A stretch of DNA of 64,000 nucleotides from Solen grandis. Taxonomy: Eukaryota > Mollusca > Bivalvia > Adapedonta > Solenidae. The stretch's first letter is position 1; every line of letters starts with the position of its first letter. This document shows, one piece after another, positions 1-11,990 of this stretch. The notes beneath the pieces were generated by a model. It saw nothing but the letters and a program-made list of their open reading frames with translations. It ran no database searches and was not told where the DNA came from. The translations under genes and the position numbers were made by a program. The stretch spans positions 63,189,593 through 63,253,592 of the forward strand of contig CM037777.1 in the NCBI GenBank assembly GCA_021229015.1. The letters are read 5' to 3'.

Positions 1-345
1 ACTCATTGTGTCACTACTACTATTGTTACCACCTCCACTCATTGTGTCACTACTACTATTGTTACCACCTCCACTCATTGTGTCACTACTACTATTGTTA
101 CCACCTCCACTCATTGTGTCACTACTACTATTGTTACCACCTCCACTCATTGTGTCACTACTACTATTGTTACCACCTCCACTCATTGTGTCACTACTAC
201 TATTGTTACCACCTCCACTCATTGTGTCACTACTACTATTGTTACCACCTCCACTCATTGTGTCACTACTACTATTGTTACCACCTCCACTCATTGTGTC
301 ACTACTACTATTGTTACCACCTCCACTCATTGTGTCACTACTACT
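1..345. repeat. 36-bp minisatellite array
   Basis: About 9.5 head-to-tail copies of a 36-bp unit beginning ACTCATTGTGTCACTACTAC, nearly identical from copy to copy; the last copy decays into TACTACTAC near 340. The array runs off the left edge, so its full length is unknown. The unit length is a multiple of three and lacks stop codons in at least two frames, which creates long open frames with no coding meaning. Confidence 0.95.
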
Positions 346-404
346 ACTAGTAATTTTCATAATCATGGCCACCATAACAATGGAACATAATTTAAAAGAA
401 AAAA

Positions 405-565
405 TGAGTGCTTTCTGGAACACATGTGTCACCTGCTGAAGCGTGACAGAAAAAGTGTGACGGACAGACAGGCGAAAGGACGGACAGACAGGCGACGGAA
501 AAGAGATCCCTATGTGTCACTCTGCTTGCAGCAGGTGACACAAAAATTAGTTGACGTTTTTTGAG
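405..565 (-). repeat. Foldback repeat with GTGTCACCTGCTG ends (copy 1)
   Basis: GTGTCACCTGCTG at 426-438 is mirrored by CAGCAGGTGACAC at 529-541. The interior carries repeated GGACAGACAGGCGA and a GAAAAGAGATCCCTATGTGTCAC stretch. The flank CTTTCTGGAACACATGT is the reverse complement of the outer flank of the copy at 24.1 kb, so the mobile unit extends beyond the inverted repeats. It is a small non-coding foldback element; no target duplication was recognised. Confidence 0.75.
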
Positions 566-3065
566 CCAAGTGTCTACAGACACCTTAAATCCTTTGTAAG
601 TAAATGAAGTGTTAATAATGAAAATATATCATAAAACGAAACACACAATTTTCACTTACCTGAATTACACAAAAAAAATATAGAGAGAAAGAGACTACAA
701 TTATTCAACCTGAACCTGCGGGTCGCACGTGCAGTTATCCCGTCTGTTTGATATCATGCTGATCTACACTGGGAGAAACAAACACAAAATTAAATAACTT
801 GCTGTAATATCAACCTCATTATTAAGACGCTCGGGTGCTATCTCTCAACTCGGATTAGAGCAAATTTTCACTTTTGTGATAAACATTTTGTTCAAAATGA
901 ATAACATAATGTCAAAATTGTTCCAAGTTCTTGTACAAAAAACAAATAATACCGTATCACATCATATCGTTAAGGGATAAGATACCATCTGGATTAAAAA
1001 AGAGAAGCAATGTATTTATCTCCCCCCGTGTTGAAACATGAATGATATATTATCTACGCAAAAGTTGGCGGGACTTTTGGGTCAGCCCCTTTAACGGTAG
1101 AAGCACCAGTGTGTCTGTGCGTAGCGATACATGAGTGATATTTACATTACTGAAATTGAGCTGAACTGCCAGAATAAATGTATTTCGGCTTAGCATTTTG
1201 TTATCTCGACTTAAAACTCTTGGAGGGGTCAAAATTAAAGTGTCTATTCCCGAACTTTTTAAATTATGCGAAATGGCAAAGAGAGCGACATGGATTATAT
1301 TTTATGACTGATTAATAGTTTTTTGTTTGTGTCAGATTTGGAGACAATTTAATTCAGATTCTTTGGACGGAAGCGCTAATGTCAAACACACGTTTCCGTT
1401 TATTGGCACAAGATTCTTATCGCTTGTGAAACCTACTGTTTCCTAAACATATCATAGTATGCTGGTGGTATCGACAATGGATATCCCATGGATAAAGATT
1501 ATTAAAAAAGTATTTATCTTCTAATATATTTATGCCATGGCTTAAAAAACTACATAGGAAAATGGAACCTCGCTAATACGAACACGTAATGCCGAAGTAA
1601 TTGTATTTAAGAGAAATCGTTGCCTTTTTTAAACATTGAATTATCATGTCCTTATTTTGAGTTTGCACACCTATAACTAACAACTGAACGTGCATTATTT
1701 CCATTTTGGTACACAATATGGGATGTTCTTGTATCCCGCAATCGTGATATTTCGAAGCAATTTTGACGGAAAATCCTTGCCGCAAACACGTGGTTTTGAT
1801 TGTTTTTACAAAATATTTGGCGTTGATTTCTAAAATACTGAATCATTGAATGCATTAAAACATGATACATGAATACATAGAATGTCTTGAAATTCCTCAA
1901 GGTCTTAATCAAATCCGCTTTTCGAAAGATCAAACTTCGAAAATATGAGAGAGAGAGAGAGAGAGAGAGAGACTTGAAGCCGCTAAATGTCGAAGAGGAT
2001 AATAGGAGACAGTTCATCAACAGACAAATCTTAATTTGAAACTACATTCAAAGCTATCGTCTACAGAGTGTTGTCTACAAAAAAACACCAAAATTCAAGA
2101 ATGATAATTTTCCGCCAACCTCCATTAAAATGATCGACAGAAAAATATCTAGTGTCAAAATTTAATCGCGAATTTTGGTGTTAAAAACCTATATTACACA
2201 TCATAAAATAGAGCGATACGTCAGTCATGGTTCATATTCTAATGTATAAAACCTCAGTGCGCCGCTTTTATCGGCTGTTTATCGGGCCCCCTGCCGAACT
2301 TTCGGCCCAAGTACATCGTGACGAACGTTCCCGCTATCTAATACACAGTGTTTAAACTGCGGAAACAAATAGAAATGTAGCCTAAATGAAAACCTAAATA
2401 AAGGTCTTCAGGATACGGAGGGCTGAATCTGAGAGAATCTAACCGGCACAAGTTATGAATTTTGGAAGGGTCGGCCATTAATCTTGAGGTACTCCGGATA
2501 TGTCAGTCTGACACGACGTCATAGCGCCACACGCTGCGTCCTAATGTACTGATGGTCGTGTAATGACGTTTTTAAAGTAATTGTTTTATACATATGTGTA
2601 TGAAAGTGCTTAAAGGACGCCTACCTTGTCTACCATTTTCACTTTTCCATTTTCTGTCCGTGAAAGTTTTAATGTTTATATATATCCAATGTATATTTAA
2701 ATTATCTGAATATATTTATTATCTATATTGATTTTTATCGACAAAATTCCTTTTAATGTCGTATTTTGATATGGGAAAGAAAGAGAGAAAACCACATCAA
2801 GTATACAGTTTTAATCTGATTAATGAAATTAGAAAACACGAAGATATTCAAAGCTTAATGCATGTTTGAGTAACTGCATTTAAATTATAAGGTGTTCCCA
2901 TAAAATCGAATCTTGCATCACGTGACAGGATGCAGTTTACTAATTAATCATGCAATTTTTTTGCTTCTCCAAATTGTTTGAAAACAACGACATCAAGTAA
3001 TTACACCTCGGCGATAGCTTATGATCAAGATCGCACTAACATATATACCTGTCAAAAATAAGTTT
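566..3065. other. Intergenic, no gene seen
   Basis: AT-rich sequence with only short, unconvincing open frames. It holds a (GA)n microsatellite at about 1947-1972. No exon with recognisable protein similarity and bordering splice signals was found on either strand. Confidence 0.6.
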
Positions 3066-3318
3066 GTTTGATGGGTTTAACGTCCCAGTATTTCAGACAT
3101 TTGGAGACGATGTATACTTGAAACAGATATATTGCTGCCACACTGCAGTATCACGCCGTAGGCATGCGACATGATACCACACCCAGTCACATTATCTTGA
3201 CACCGGGTCAACCAGTCCTGCAACTACCCTTATATACTGAGCGCCAAGCAAGGGAGCTATAACAGTACCATCTTTTCGACTTTGGTATGTCGCGGCCGGG
3301 GATCGAACCCAAAAATGT
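3066..3318 (-). repeat. tRNA-headed SINE, family A, minus copy
   Basis: Read on the minus strand, the B-box-like GGTTCGATCCCCGGCC (complement near 3290-3310) is followed by the family body: TGTCAAGATAATGTGACTGGG, GGTATCATGTCGCATG, GATACTGCAGTGTGGCAGCA and a tail ending GGGACGTTAAACCC (complement at 3069-3085). The copy is truncated just upstream of the B box. Full-length copies lie at 46.8 kb and 37.5 kb. Confidence 0.8.
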
Positions 3319-3645
3319 TTTAACAACACAGACACAGATATATAATCTTGATTTTGTTTTTCAAAAGATTGAGAAATCTTACTTTAAAATAATTAGTATT
3401 TTCAGAAATATAGCAGATATGGAAATTTTACAGAAGGTTGGACAGCATCTGACTGAACGTGGCAATTACACCAATCATACATAGCGTTATAAACAACTTA
3501 CCAGATGAAATACCTATTTACACATAGTACTGGTCAATGTAGGCATGTTCCTTTCTTATTTAAACTTCTAAGTATTACTTGTTGGCAAAAATAACAACAT
3601 TGATTGTTTTTCATTTTCCATATCAAACGAGCAGTTGTTCATTAA

Positions 3646-3852
3646 GGGGGCCTCCGTGGCCGAGAGGGTAAAGTCGCTGACTTTAACACTCACTCAGCCC
3701 CTCACCGCGTGGGTTCGAATCCCGGTAGGGTCATTCGGATTTTCATGTGAGGAAGCCTTCCAGCTGGCTTGCGGTAGGTATGTGGTTCTACCCGTATGCC
3801 TTTGTGCATTCGGGGTCTTCCTTCCTGCCTGTAATTAGCTGGACAACGCTAT
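3646..3852 (+). repeat. tRNA-Leu-like SINE, family B, plus copy
   Basis: The head GGGGCCTCCGTGGCCGAGAG carries an A box (TGGCCGAGAGGG), and GGTTCGAATCCC at about 3712 is a B box; the extra 20 bases between them suit a long-variable-arm tRNA such as Leu or Ser. The body continues through AGCCTTCCAGCTGGCTTGCG and CATTCGGGGTCTTCCTTCC to about 3850. The copy at 51.4-51.6 kb on the minus strand matches over the whole length, which establishes the unit. Confidence 0.85.
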
Positions 3853-6020
3853 ATGACGGTAAATTCAAATATTCAAGTCATTTTTAAAGGGAATGATTTA
3901 AAACCAATATTGAATTATTTTGTCTATGACATTACACGTATTTTAGTAATACTTAGGGGTAATATATTTAAAAACAGATATTTGCATTTCATGTAAACAA
4001 ACATATACATGTCAAATATATATGAATACAATGATATTATACAATAAAAACTACGTTGTAAATACATGCTGTTGTGACTTGGAAGTAAATAAATCGTATA
4101 ACCCAGATGATAGATTTATATTGTATATTCAATATTTTCATATAATTATGTCAATGGTCAAAAATCACAAGAATGGTATTGATTATTATTATCTATGTAT
4201 ATTTGTTATTTTTCTTTGGGAAATGAAAGTAAGGAAATTTCTGAAATGAGACTACCAAACGAATAAACAGATTATAAACTTCAACATCCGGAAGGACCCA
4301 GTTTGTTTTCCGGCGCTGTTTATAAATACTGGGTACATACTTTACTTATTATTTATAAATTTTCTCACCGCAATTCTGGTCATTAAATTTTGACATTTAT
4401 GTAAACGAAGATAAAAATATCATTTTTCATTTTCACTGTGGGTGATAAATGCATGAATTAAGGCGGGAGGGCACAGTTTATCAACGTAAACGAATGAGTT
4501 AATTGGACGCGCGTACTTTTTGATAGATTAGAAGGTGTCAGTCACAGGAAGAGATTGTTTTGTCGTTACCAACTAGATAAAGCAGTGATTATCATTGTTT
4601 CTTCGTAGATTCATTAGATGAAGAATGCAGTTCCTTGATCTTTAACATACCTAGCCCATTAGAGGACAGCGGTACATTATTGCTAAATTGTCTTCGACGC
4701 GTTATAAGCTGCGATGTTACTCAGTTTTTGCCATCATCACTGCATATATAGTTTATATTTATAAGTTACATTTATGTTGTTAAATGATCTGAGACAAAAT
4801 GTTCCGTTATTATCGTCATCACCGTTTTCATCATCATTTTATCATCGCTGTCGAAATAAAAAAAATCACCCATGTGAGATTTTTAAAATTTAAAATAAAT
4901 GACCCAAAATGCTACAATAATTTCCCGTCTGCACTTTTATCTCCTTCTGCGCTTCCGGGAACTGGAGAGATATATTGCTTTTGTAAACAATGCAAATTTA
5001 TTTAAAGAGATTTTATCTTACAGTTTGCAGGCAAACGTAATTGATGGATAAACGCAAATTCTGTGTTTTAAAATAAAAAACATATTACTGATTGAAATTT
5101 AAAAAAACAAACTCAAGTTCGAGTAAGAATTGCAATAGATAGATAGACAAGTAAAGAAATAAATCAACTTCTTTTGTTGATGATGACGTCATCGATGATG
5201 ACTTTGCAGTTACCCTGAGAGATCATCATTTTCAACAGCAGCAGGAAGGTCCCTATCATTATCATAATTAGTCTCATCAACATCAATTAGTGGAAGCAGG
5301 TGCTCGAAATTCTCGTGAAAAACATGCGCACTGTCAGACCACACGCACATTTACGTATAGATCATTCCGCCTATTCTCTGTTGTGCAATTTGGAAATTAT
5401 ATATCAATAAGTATACGAAGTAACAATGTGTACAGGAATTAACTCTTTTTTATCCTGTACACGGATTTTTTTTATTTTTTCCTTTTAATTGGCCAATTCC
5501 AATTCACCACTGGAAATTAAAAGCATAACAGAAGAAGAGAAAAGAAAGATTAACAGAAAGAGAAAGAGAGAGAGAGAGGGGTATGGGAGTAGCTTGATGT
5601 ACAATACAAACTAAAAAAATATAGATAATGTGGTTACGATTAAAAAATCGTTCAATCATTTTTCCCCATTACTACGGAACTGTAAATATGACCAACGAGA
5701 ACAATGAAAAGTGCGTTCGCATGGAGATCTGATCTCGTGAGCACGTGCAGGTACGTCATACGGTGATTATTTACATGAGAGGGTTTAATTGTTTATGCGT
5801 TCGCTTGTTCTCATTCCCAATTTGAAAGACATTAAATGACAAATGTGAAACTAATTGGAAAAGAGCTGCAGAAACAAACATTCCTAAGAAATACATATAT
5901 TTCCCCATTTCCCATGGTTTCTTACATTCTTCATTCTTATATTTTTTTATTCTTATTTTATTCTGAAAAAAAATTATCCCAAACTTTTCTTCATTAGAAA
6001 TCAATTTCCTCTTACAGATC
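3853..6020. other. Intergenic, no gene seen
   Basis: AT-rich, no supported exon. A perfect 12-bp palindrome GATGACGTCATC at 5182-5193 contains a consensus CRE (TGACGTCA), which could be chance. A short GA-rich run lies near 5550-5580. Confidence 0.55.
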
Positions 6021-6021
6021 T

Positions 6022-6210
6022 GGGGCCGTATTCATAAAGCTCCTAAGGAGAAAAATTCCCTTAGTTTCGAAGATTTTCCTTAAATTCACATAGATTTCCC
6101 TTAGTTATTAGAGATTTCCTTATATCTTATCTATAAAAATCCTTAGGAGATTTATTCCAGTTAAGGAATTATTTTCCTTAAAAATTAAGGAGCTTTATGA
6201 ATATGGCCCC
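6022..6210. mobile_element. 189-bp foldback MITE
   Basis: The left end GGGGCCGTATTCATAAAGCT is the inverted complement of the right end AGCTTTATGAATATGGCCCC, with few mismatches. The inverted repeats run about 25 bp (to CTCCTTA / TAAGGAG). The interior is full of short TTTCCTTA / TAAGGAAA inverted motifs, so most of the unit can fold on itself. It has no coding capacity. It is a non-autonomous DNA transposon; superfamily not assigned. Confidence 0.85.
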
Positions 6211-6232
6211 AGGAGTATTTACTTTTAGTTTA

Positions 6233-6485
6233 CACGAGGTTTAACGTCCCACTGACAGTATTTCGATCATTCGGAGAAATTTGTCCAGATGAAACATATA
6301 TAGTGATGTCTCAGAGAGACTGCAATCAATCCTGAGGAAGGGTAAACCAGACCTGGAACCTACCGCATTACTGAGCGCTAAGCAATATATATGTAATAAT
6401 TTGTAAGTCGTGACTGGGGATCGAACCCACGCACCCCCGCCCCCACCCCGCGTATGGGGCGGATGCTCTAACTACAGTTTGTTCC
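6233..6485 (-). repeat. tRNA-headed SINE related to family A, minus copy
   Basis: On the minus strand a tRNA-like head (TAGAGCATCCGCC, then GGGTTCGATCCCCAGTC; complement near 6412-6472) is followed by a diverged family-A body and the GTGGGACGTTAAACC tail (complement near 6240-6252). The centre is more diverged than the copies at 37 and 46 kb, so this is an older copy or a subfamily. Confidence 0.7.
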
Positions 6486-8835
6486 ACCTTTTAAATCTTT
6501 CAATAAGTCTTTTTTTATATAATTTATGTGTCTACATTTCTATTTCCATACATGTAGCATCTATTTTCAATTTGATAGCATCAGCAGCAGAACGATCAGC
6601 TTCAGTTTTCGTGATTCAACAAAATACTCTATACTACTATATATGACATAAGACCCTATTAACAAAGATGCCTGGTAAACTGCTTTCCGAGGTTTTGTCC
6701 TGTATATGTTGAAATCCTTTATAATGGAATAATAAACCATACTATATGTATATTGTAAACGCATTATATTATATCATATGACGTAATTTACATCATATTA
6801 TGTAAGACATACACATCATTTACGAAATCATAAAACATCTAAAAGTATAGATATATACACAAATGTTTGTGCATATAAATCTTTGCTATGGGCATATACA
6901 GACTGATAACATGTTATGTTTTGTGAAATTGTAACTGATGTTTCAATTTATTGCATTAACCATGACTGAGTATATCTGACACGGTTATCTAGGTCTATAC
7001 CACATGTCTACACGAGATACCATGTTGCATGTAAAAGATTAGTGGGATTAGATAAATTGAAATTAGGTTGAGCTTGACTACATGTATATATGTATGTATG
7101 GATAGACGGACGATTTAAAGCACGTGCTATAGCAATATATCAATCGTCCATCGAAAGCCATATATGCTCATCAGCCTTCTTTTCGTATATACTTATGAAC
7201 TCACTTTAAATGGGCGGACTATCCAAAGACGATATTTGGAATATTTCTATTTGGAAATATTTGCTTGAAATCTTACTGAATTCTGCTAAATGGGAGAAAA
7301 AAATCTTGTTAAATATCCCTTGGTAGTGAAAAGTATTAGACATTTGATAAACATATAAATGCCGGACAAATTTCTTTTCGGAAGCAAAGCGTAGATTAAA
7401 TTACATATTTCATATGCTTAATATAATGCATACAATAAAATTAGGTAAGTCGTGGTTCTTTTGATGAGATTGACGTGAAACATGTCATTACTCATAACCT
7501 CTTTTTCTGAAATAGCGCGGACATGCATTTGAGATATTGCTTAAATTTTATTGAAATCTGCTAAATGTGAGAAAAATCCATTGTAAAAATGAATACCAGT
7601 TGTGTGGTAGGACCTCTAGGTAAATATTTCACTGAACATAAAAAAAGATCTCACCTACATTCGCAAAACGAGATTTTTAAAGTTAACAGGATTTTTTAGA
7701 AAGGTTTAAAACTGTTTAAGGTTGTGGTCAAGATGACTTTACAAACTTGATACTAAAGCTGCAAAGTTCGGACAAATTTATGTATAAATATAAAAAGTTA
7801 AAAAGTGCGTACTTATAATATGTGTTCTCGGTCTAAACATTTGACAAATCTGAACATGTTCAAAGAATTATAATTGCATCGTGAATGAATAATTTGAACT
7901 CATATCCATTCACATGTTGCGGATTGAATTCCATCAACTATTTTAGCGCTTATGTAATTCTTCAATACTTAGGCGACATTCATCATTCTTGTTTACCACA
8001 TGTTTAATTTCTTAACAAATACTTATATCAGCAATGATTTATGTCAACATAGATGTCAAGAATTCTTGTAGGATTGGAGCCTTAATCTATGTGTAGATAT
8101 GTATATGTTTATAGTAGATGACCAAAGAACGTCATCTCACAGCAGGATTTTTATGTTCTGTATGTGATCAAATTATTATTTTTTGGGAGTGTTGTATTTA
8201 TCTTTCGAATAGTTGTGGACATTCAAAATGGTGGTACATTAACACATGTTTTTAAGGATGAATCAATCCTGGAGGTTCGTTATTTGAATAGAGATAGAAC
8301 GCACCACTTTACGTAATTGAATTTTGGTTTTAGATTAATTTAAACATCTGGACTCAATTCCACCTTCAATAGCTGCCATACGTGGGGCTAAGTAAATTCA
8401 AGAACAGGTCATATCCGAGAACATGTTTAAATCTCGGTCACTTAAAGGAAAACACTTAACTTGGCATGGAAAAAAAATATTCGTATGTCTGCACTAAGTC
8501 AATTTGTTAAAAAAAATTTTTATCGAGTATTAACTTTTTTTTTTTTTTTTTTACTGTAACTGTCGTTACAATACAATATTAAGCTCCTTTAAGTTGAATT
8601 CATAATTTTAAGCTATAACCAATAAAAGTAAGTTTTTTTACCAGCATTAATTTATGAATTTCAAAATATCTAAAAGTATACGTATATACACGTATGTGCT
8701 TTTATTTTGACCATAAATTGAATATAAATATAACTCTTTATTTTGGAAAAACGAATGTGTAAAAACAGGAAAAAGGAAACACATTTCAAATGATAACACG
8801 GTCAGAGAATAAACACGCATTTACAATCGATGTCA
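6486..8835. other. Non-coding stretch, probably hand intron 1
   Basis: This lies just downstream of the hand exon-1 splice donor on the minus strand, so it should be intronic. A search by eye for the conserved terminal HAND exon (GRTGWPQHVWALEL-type tail) in the complement of 1-8850 found nothing. The sequence is AT-rich with a 20-base T run near 8532-8551. Confidence 0.5.
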
Positions 8836-8850
8836 TTATTCTTTACTTAC

Positions 8851-9408
8851 CTCCATCTCCTTTAACATTTTCATATCTATATGATGTCGTTCTCTTTTTC
8901 TGGATATTTCCGCCTTGAATCCTTTTTCAGCTAACTTAGGGTCGTCCTTTTCTAACACATCCATAAGGTACGATATGTAAGATATTGCTAACCGCAGAGT
9001 TTTAATTTTAGACAATTTAGTGTCAGAGGGAACGTTTGGAATACAGTCTCTAAGATTTGTAAAAGCATTATTTAAACTTTGCGTCCTTCGCCGTTCCTTT
9101 TTACTGGCGTTCACTTTCCTTTTTATACACCTTTCCCCGAACTGGTTGGTGTAGGATTCGAACTGGACATGAGATAGCATATCCGGCTGAGCATGCGGAA
9201 TGGAGTATGGGTCTGGCGGTGACATGGGTATTTCCGGTGTTCCGCTGAGTACCCAGTTGTGAAAGTAGTTCCGGTCTGTGACATTGTAATCCGGGTACCT
9301 GACAGCCTGAGCCGGGTATTGTGTGGCGTAAAAATCGTGCGCAGTGGTAACACCCATAGGACCCGGATGTGCATACCCGGGGTGGTATCCTCCGACACTG
9401 AGGCTCAT
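8851..9408 (-). CDS. hand: HAND-family bHLH transcription factor, exon 1
   Basis: Encodes 186 codons ending in phase 0 at a consensus donor (GAG|GTAAGT, intron begins at 8850). The N-terminus [11 protein letters not shown] resembles the HAND start. The bHLH domain spans about residues 98-153: basic region KKERRRTQS (103-111), helix 1 and a short loop with [20 protein letters not shown] (122-141), then helix 2 ([14 protein letters not shown]). The loop and helix-2 wording is diagnostic of HAND among Twist-related factors. HAND proteins dimerise with E-proteins, bind E-boxes in the nucleus and act in heart or visceral mesoderm in other animals. The frame runs four codons past the donor to a stop, as expected of intron read-through. 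The last exon is missing from the window. The start is the only ATG upstream in frame near the conserved N-terminus and has A at -3. Confidence 0.95.
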
Positions 9409-9800
9409 TTTTAAACGTCTCGGTGTTTTATCTTGTCCCCTTATCTGTGTTTAGTCTCAAAAGCCAAAAATTGTAACCTGCGTCAAATCATCCCCGATCG
9501 CAGAAACGGTATTTGTCTGGATCACCATGTATCAAAACAGGAATCTCTGTTGCCCATCCAAATTATAGGCTTTGTACCACGATTCTGGCTTCTAGATTGA
9601 TAAAGATATAATCCAGATCTCGTGCCTGTTTTCTAGGAAACACATTCAAGCAGTACCCAATGAAATAAGTGCGAGACTGCTTGCTCGGCGAATCAATAAA
9701 ATTTAGCGGAGCTGTCTTGGGAACTCAGGTCCAGAAGACAGGTGGTGCCCGCCCCCTCAATAAGCCACGCCTCCTTGGCAGAGCCATTCACAGAACTTTT
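9409..9800 (-). promoter_or_regulatory. Probable hand 5' UTR and proximal promoter
   Basis: Upstream of the hand ATG on the minus strand lie TATA-like motifs (CCTATAATT near 9560-9568, GATTATATC near 9604-9612). A more GC-rich block at 9720-9790 contains a GC box (GGGGGCGGGC, complement 9747-9756), an E-box CACCTG near 9740 and GGAGGCGTGG near 9764-9774. The transcription start cannot be fixed from sequence alone; this is inference from position and motif clustering. Confidence 0.4.
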
Positions 9801-9872
9801 TCAGGGAGGCCTAGTATTACACTTGACTCCGTGTTAAGCCTAATTGATGATAAGATAGTATTGACTAAATGA

Positions 9873-11530
9873 CATGGGAGAATATGGTCTGTAGATTTTG
9901 CAAGGCGTGCGATGTACGTCAGTTTACAAGCTTAAGGTGTTTAAAACTGAAAAGAAAACATTAGAAACAGCAGGTAAAAACGTGAATGGGTAAACTACCT
10001 CAACTGCGCATAATGCGAGCATGAATGGACATCTTTTCCCGCCTAACAATATTTAAATGATACACGTGTAAATAGCAATTTAACACTGAATGCATTTTTT
10101 AACTCAGCTGTTTTCGGGCCCATGCACTTGACCCACTCCTTTAATTTCATGTGTCACATTAAAACCAATATTTATTTTTATTCTTGTCAGACTACATGGG
10201 AAGAAAAGAAACAATCTCCATCACGTTACTCTACCAACCTATCATCACAGACAGATGCTGAAGCAACATAATCTGAAAAAAACCCTCCTTGCTTGAGTTG
10301 TTCAGTATATTTAGTACATGTAATATATTTTAAGTCCAGACGTATGTGGGCATGTGTGTAATAGTCTAATAAGCATTTAATTTTTTTAAGTGATAAAGGC
10401 TAATAAAACTAAGAAATAAACATGGCAGGTTGTGTGAGGATAAGGTTAAACGATGACGACGTTATCGTAGGTCTAAATGCTTACTATATTTTAAATTGAA
10501 AGAATATATATTCCATTGTTTTCACATTCTTTTAAAGGGCTACAAAATGAAAATGTTAAGTAAATCGTAAGGATATTATACACGCAGTGTCAGTTTCATG
10601 TCGGAGAATATGGTATACATGTATATGAAAAATAATGTGATAGTTCTACATGCTACAGTATTGAAAACATACAAAATGTTTACTAGTTCAGTATTCAGTA
10701 TATAATAATACAATAAAAGATGTTCAGTATTTCTTACGCATAGACCTGGCTCGGCTGACACGGCGAACCGCTCTTGTAGTTGCTGTACGAGTAGGAACCT
10801 TTGGCCTAAGTTACATCTGTGAAGTTTAATCATTTTAGCCAATGCACTTTTATAAGCCGTTGGATGCCCATGACAAATATATGGAGAGTAGCGGAATTTG
10901 TCGTTCGTAGATTTCCGACGGATGACATTTATTGCTTAAAAGTCATCAGTTTTCCCGCGAAAACGTCAATTGATGATTAAATCCAAATGATTAATGTCAA
11001 TATCCGATTAAACCGAATTACTATTGCAGCCATTCAAAAAGATGTCTATAGTATATTGCATTCAAATGACACTGACAATGAGATGAAGTAAAATTTTGTT
11101 ATTAATTTCTAAAAGCGACAATCGTCGATTTCGATTCATCGCATTTTAAAGCAATCGATCGAGTCCATTGAGCATTCGGATGTTCGACTTTCATTACATT
11201 TGGGTGAAACTTATGTCATTGTGTGAGTGTTTTTTTGTTTTTGCTTTTTTTTTCTTTTCTTTTTTTTTACTTGACTGGCCGATATTTTGTTTCTGCTGAC
11301 AACCAAATGACAGTAAAATAATATACATGTAGCAGCGATTCATCGGAATTACCTGTGTATGTTATTATTTTTTTATGTGTGTGGTATTTTGCGCTTTTCC
11401 CCTACTCTTTTTTGTGCATTTGATGAGTTTATAAATTGTCTGTGTTTTTGGTAATAATCAAGAAATTGGGTTATACGACAAAAAGAGTCCATCTTCGTAT
11501 CATCAATCCCGTTCGAAACCAGGCTGTTTC
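9873..11530. other. Intergenic upstream of hand, no gene seen
   Basis: No supported exon on either strand. The sequence is AT-rich with T-runs near 11230-11270. It could hold distal hand regulatory sequence, but nothing specific is visible. Confidence 0.5.
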
Positions 11531-11536
11531 GCATAG

Positions 11537-11663
11537 TTCATTTAATAAGGTCAGTGGTTACTAGGTCAGATTTTCTATATACCTGACCTAGAATTAATGT
11601 GAACATTCATTTAATAAGGTCAGTGGTTACCAAGTCAGATTTCCTGTATACCTGACCTAGAAT
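11537..11663. repeat. Two-copy 69-bp direct repeat
   Basis: TTCATTTAATAAGGTCAGTG occurs at 11537 and again at 11606, and similarity continues through TATACCTGACCTAGAAT in both. The period is 69 bp with only a few mismatches. Each unit holds the small inverted pair TAGGTCAG / CTGACCTA. Confidence 0.85.
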
Positions 11664-11689
11664 ATTGAGAACACCAGCTCTGAACACCG

Positions 11690-11990
11690 ACCCCAAGGAC
11701 CGGTCCCAATTGTCGAATGGTCAAAGCGTCTTTCTTGGAAACGGGAGGTCATTGGTTCGATCCCCGACCGCGACATACCGAATTCGTTATAAATAGTACT
11801 GGTATAGCTCCCATGATTGGCGTTCAGCATATAAGGGTAGCTCACTGAGGGTAGGACTAATTGGCCCTGTGTCAGGATAATGTGACTGGGTGGGGTATCA
11901 TGCCACATGTCTACGGTGTGATACTGCAGTGTGACACTGTACACTTGTATCTGTCTCAAGAAGAAACAGTGACTGATAGAAACTGTACAC
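11690..11990 (+). repeat. tRNA-headed SINE, family A, plus copy
   Basis: A degenerate A box (TTGTCGAATGGTCAAAGCG near 11709), a B box (GGTTCGATCCCCGACCGCG near 11754), then TGTCAGGATAATGTGACTGG, GGTATCATGCCACATGTCTA and GATACTGCAGTGTGACACTG. It diverges after CTGTCTCAAGAAG and lacks the usual GGGACGTTAAACC tail. Confidence 0.8.

Noticed and set aside
1..345. Possible CRISPR-like array
   Set aside because: The units are contiguous identical tandem repeats without spacers, in an animal genome.
6..439. Overlapping 114- and 143-codon plus-strand frames
   Set aside because: Both are translations of the 36-bp minisatellite; the repeating HYYYCYHLHSLC and SLLLLLPPPLIV patterns follow directly from the tandem unit.
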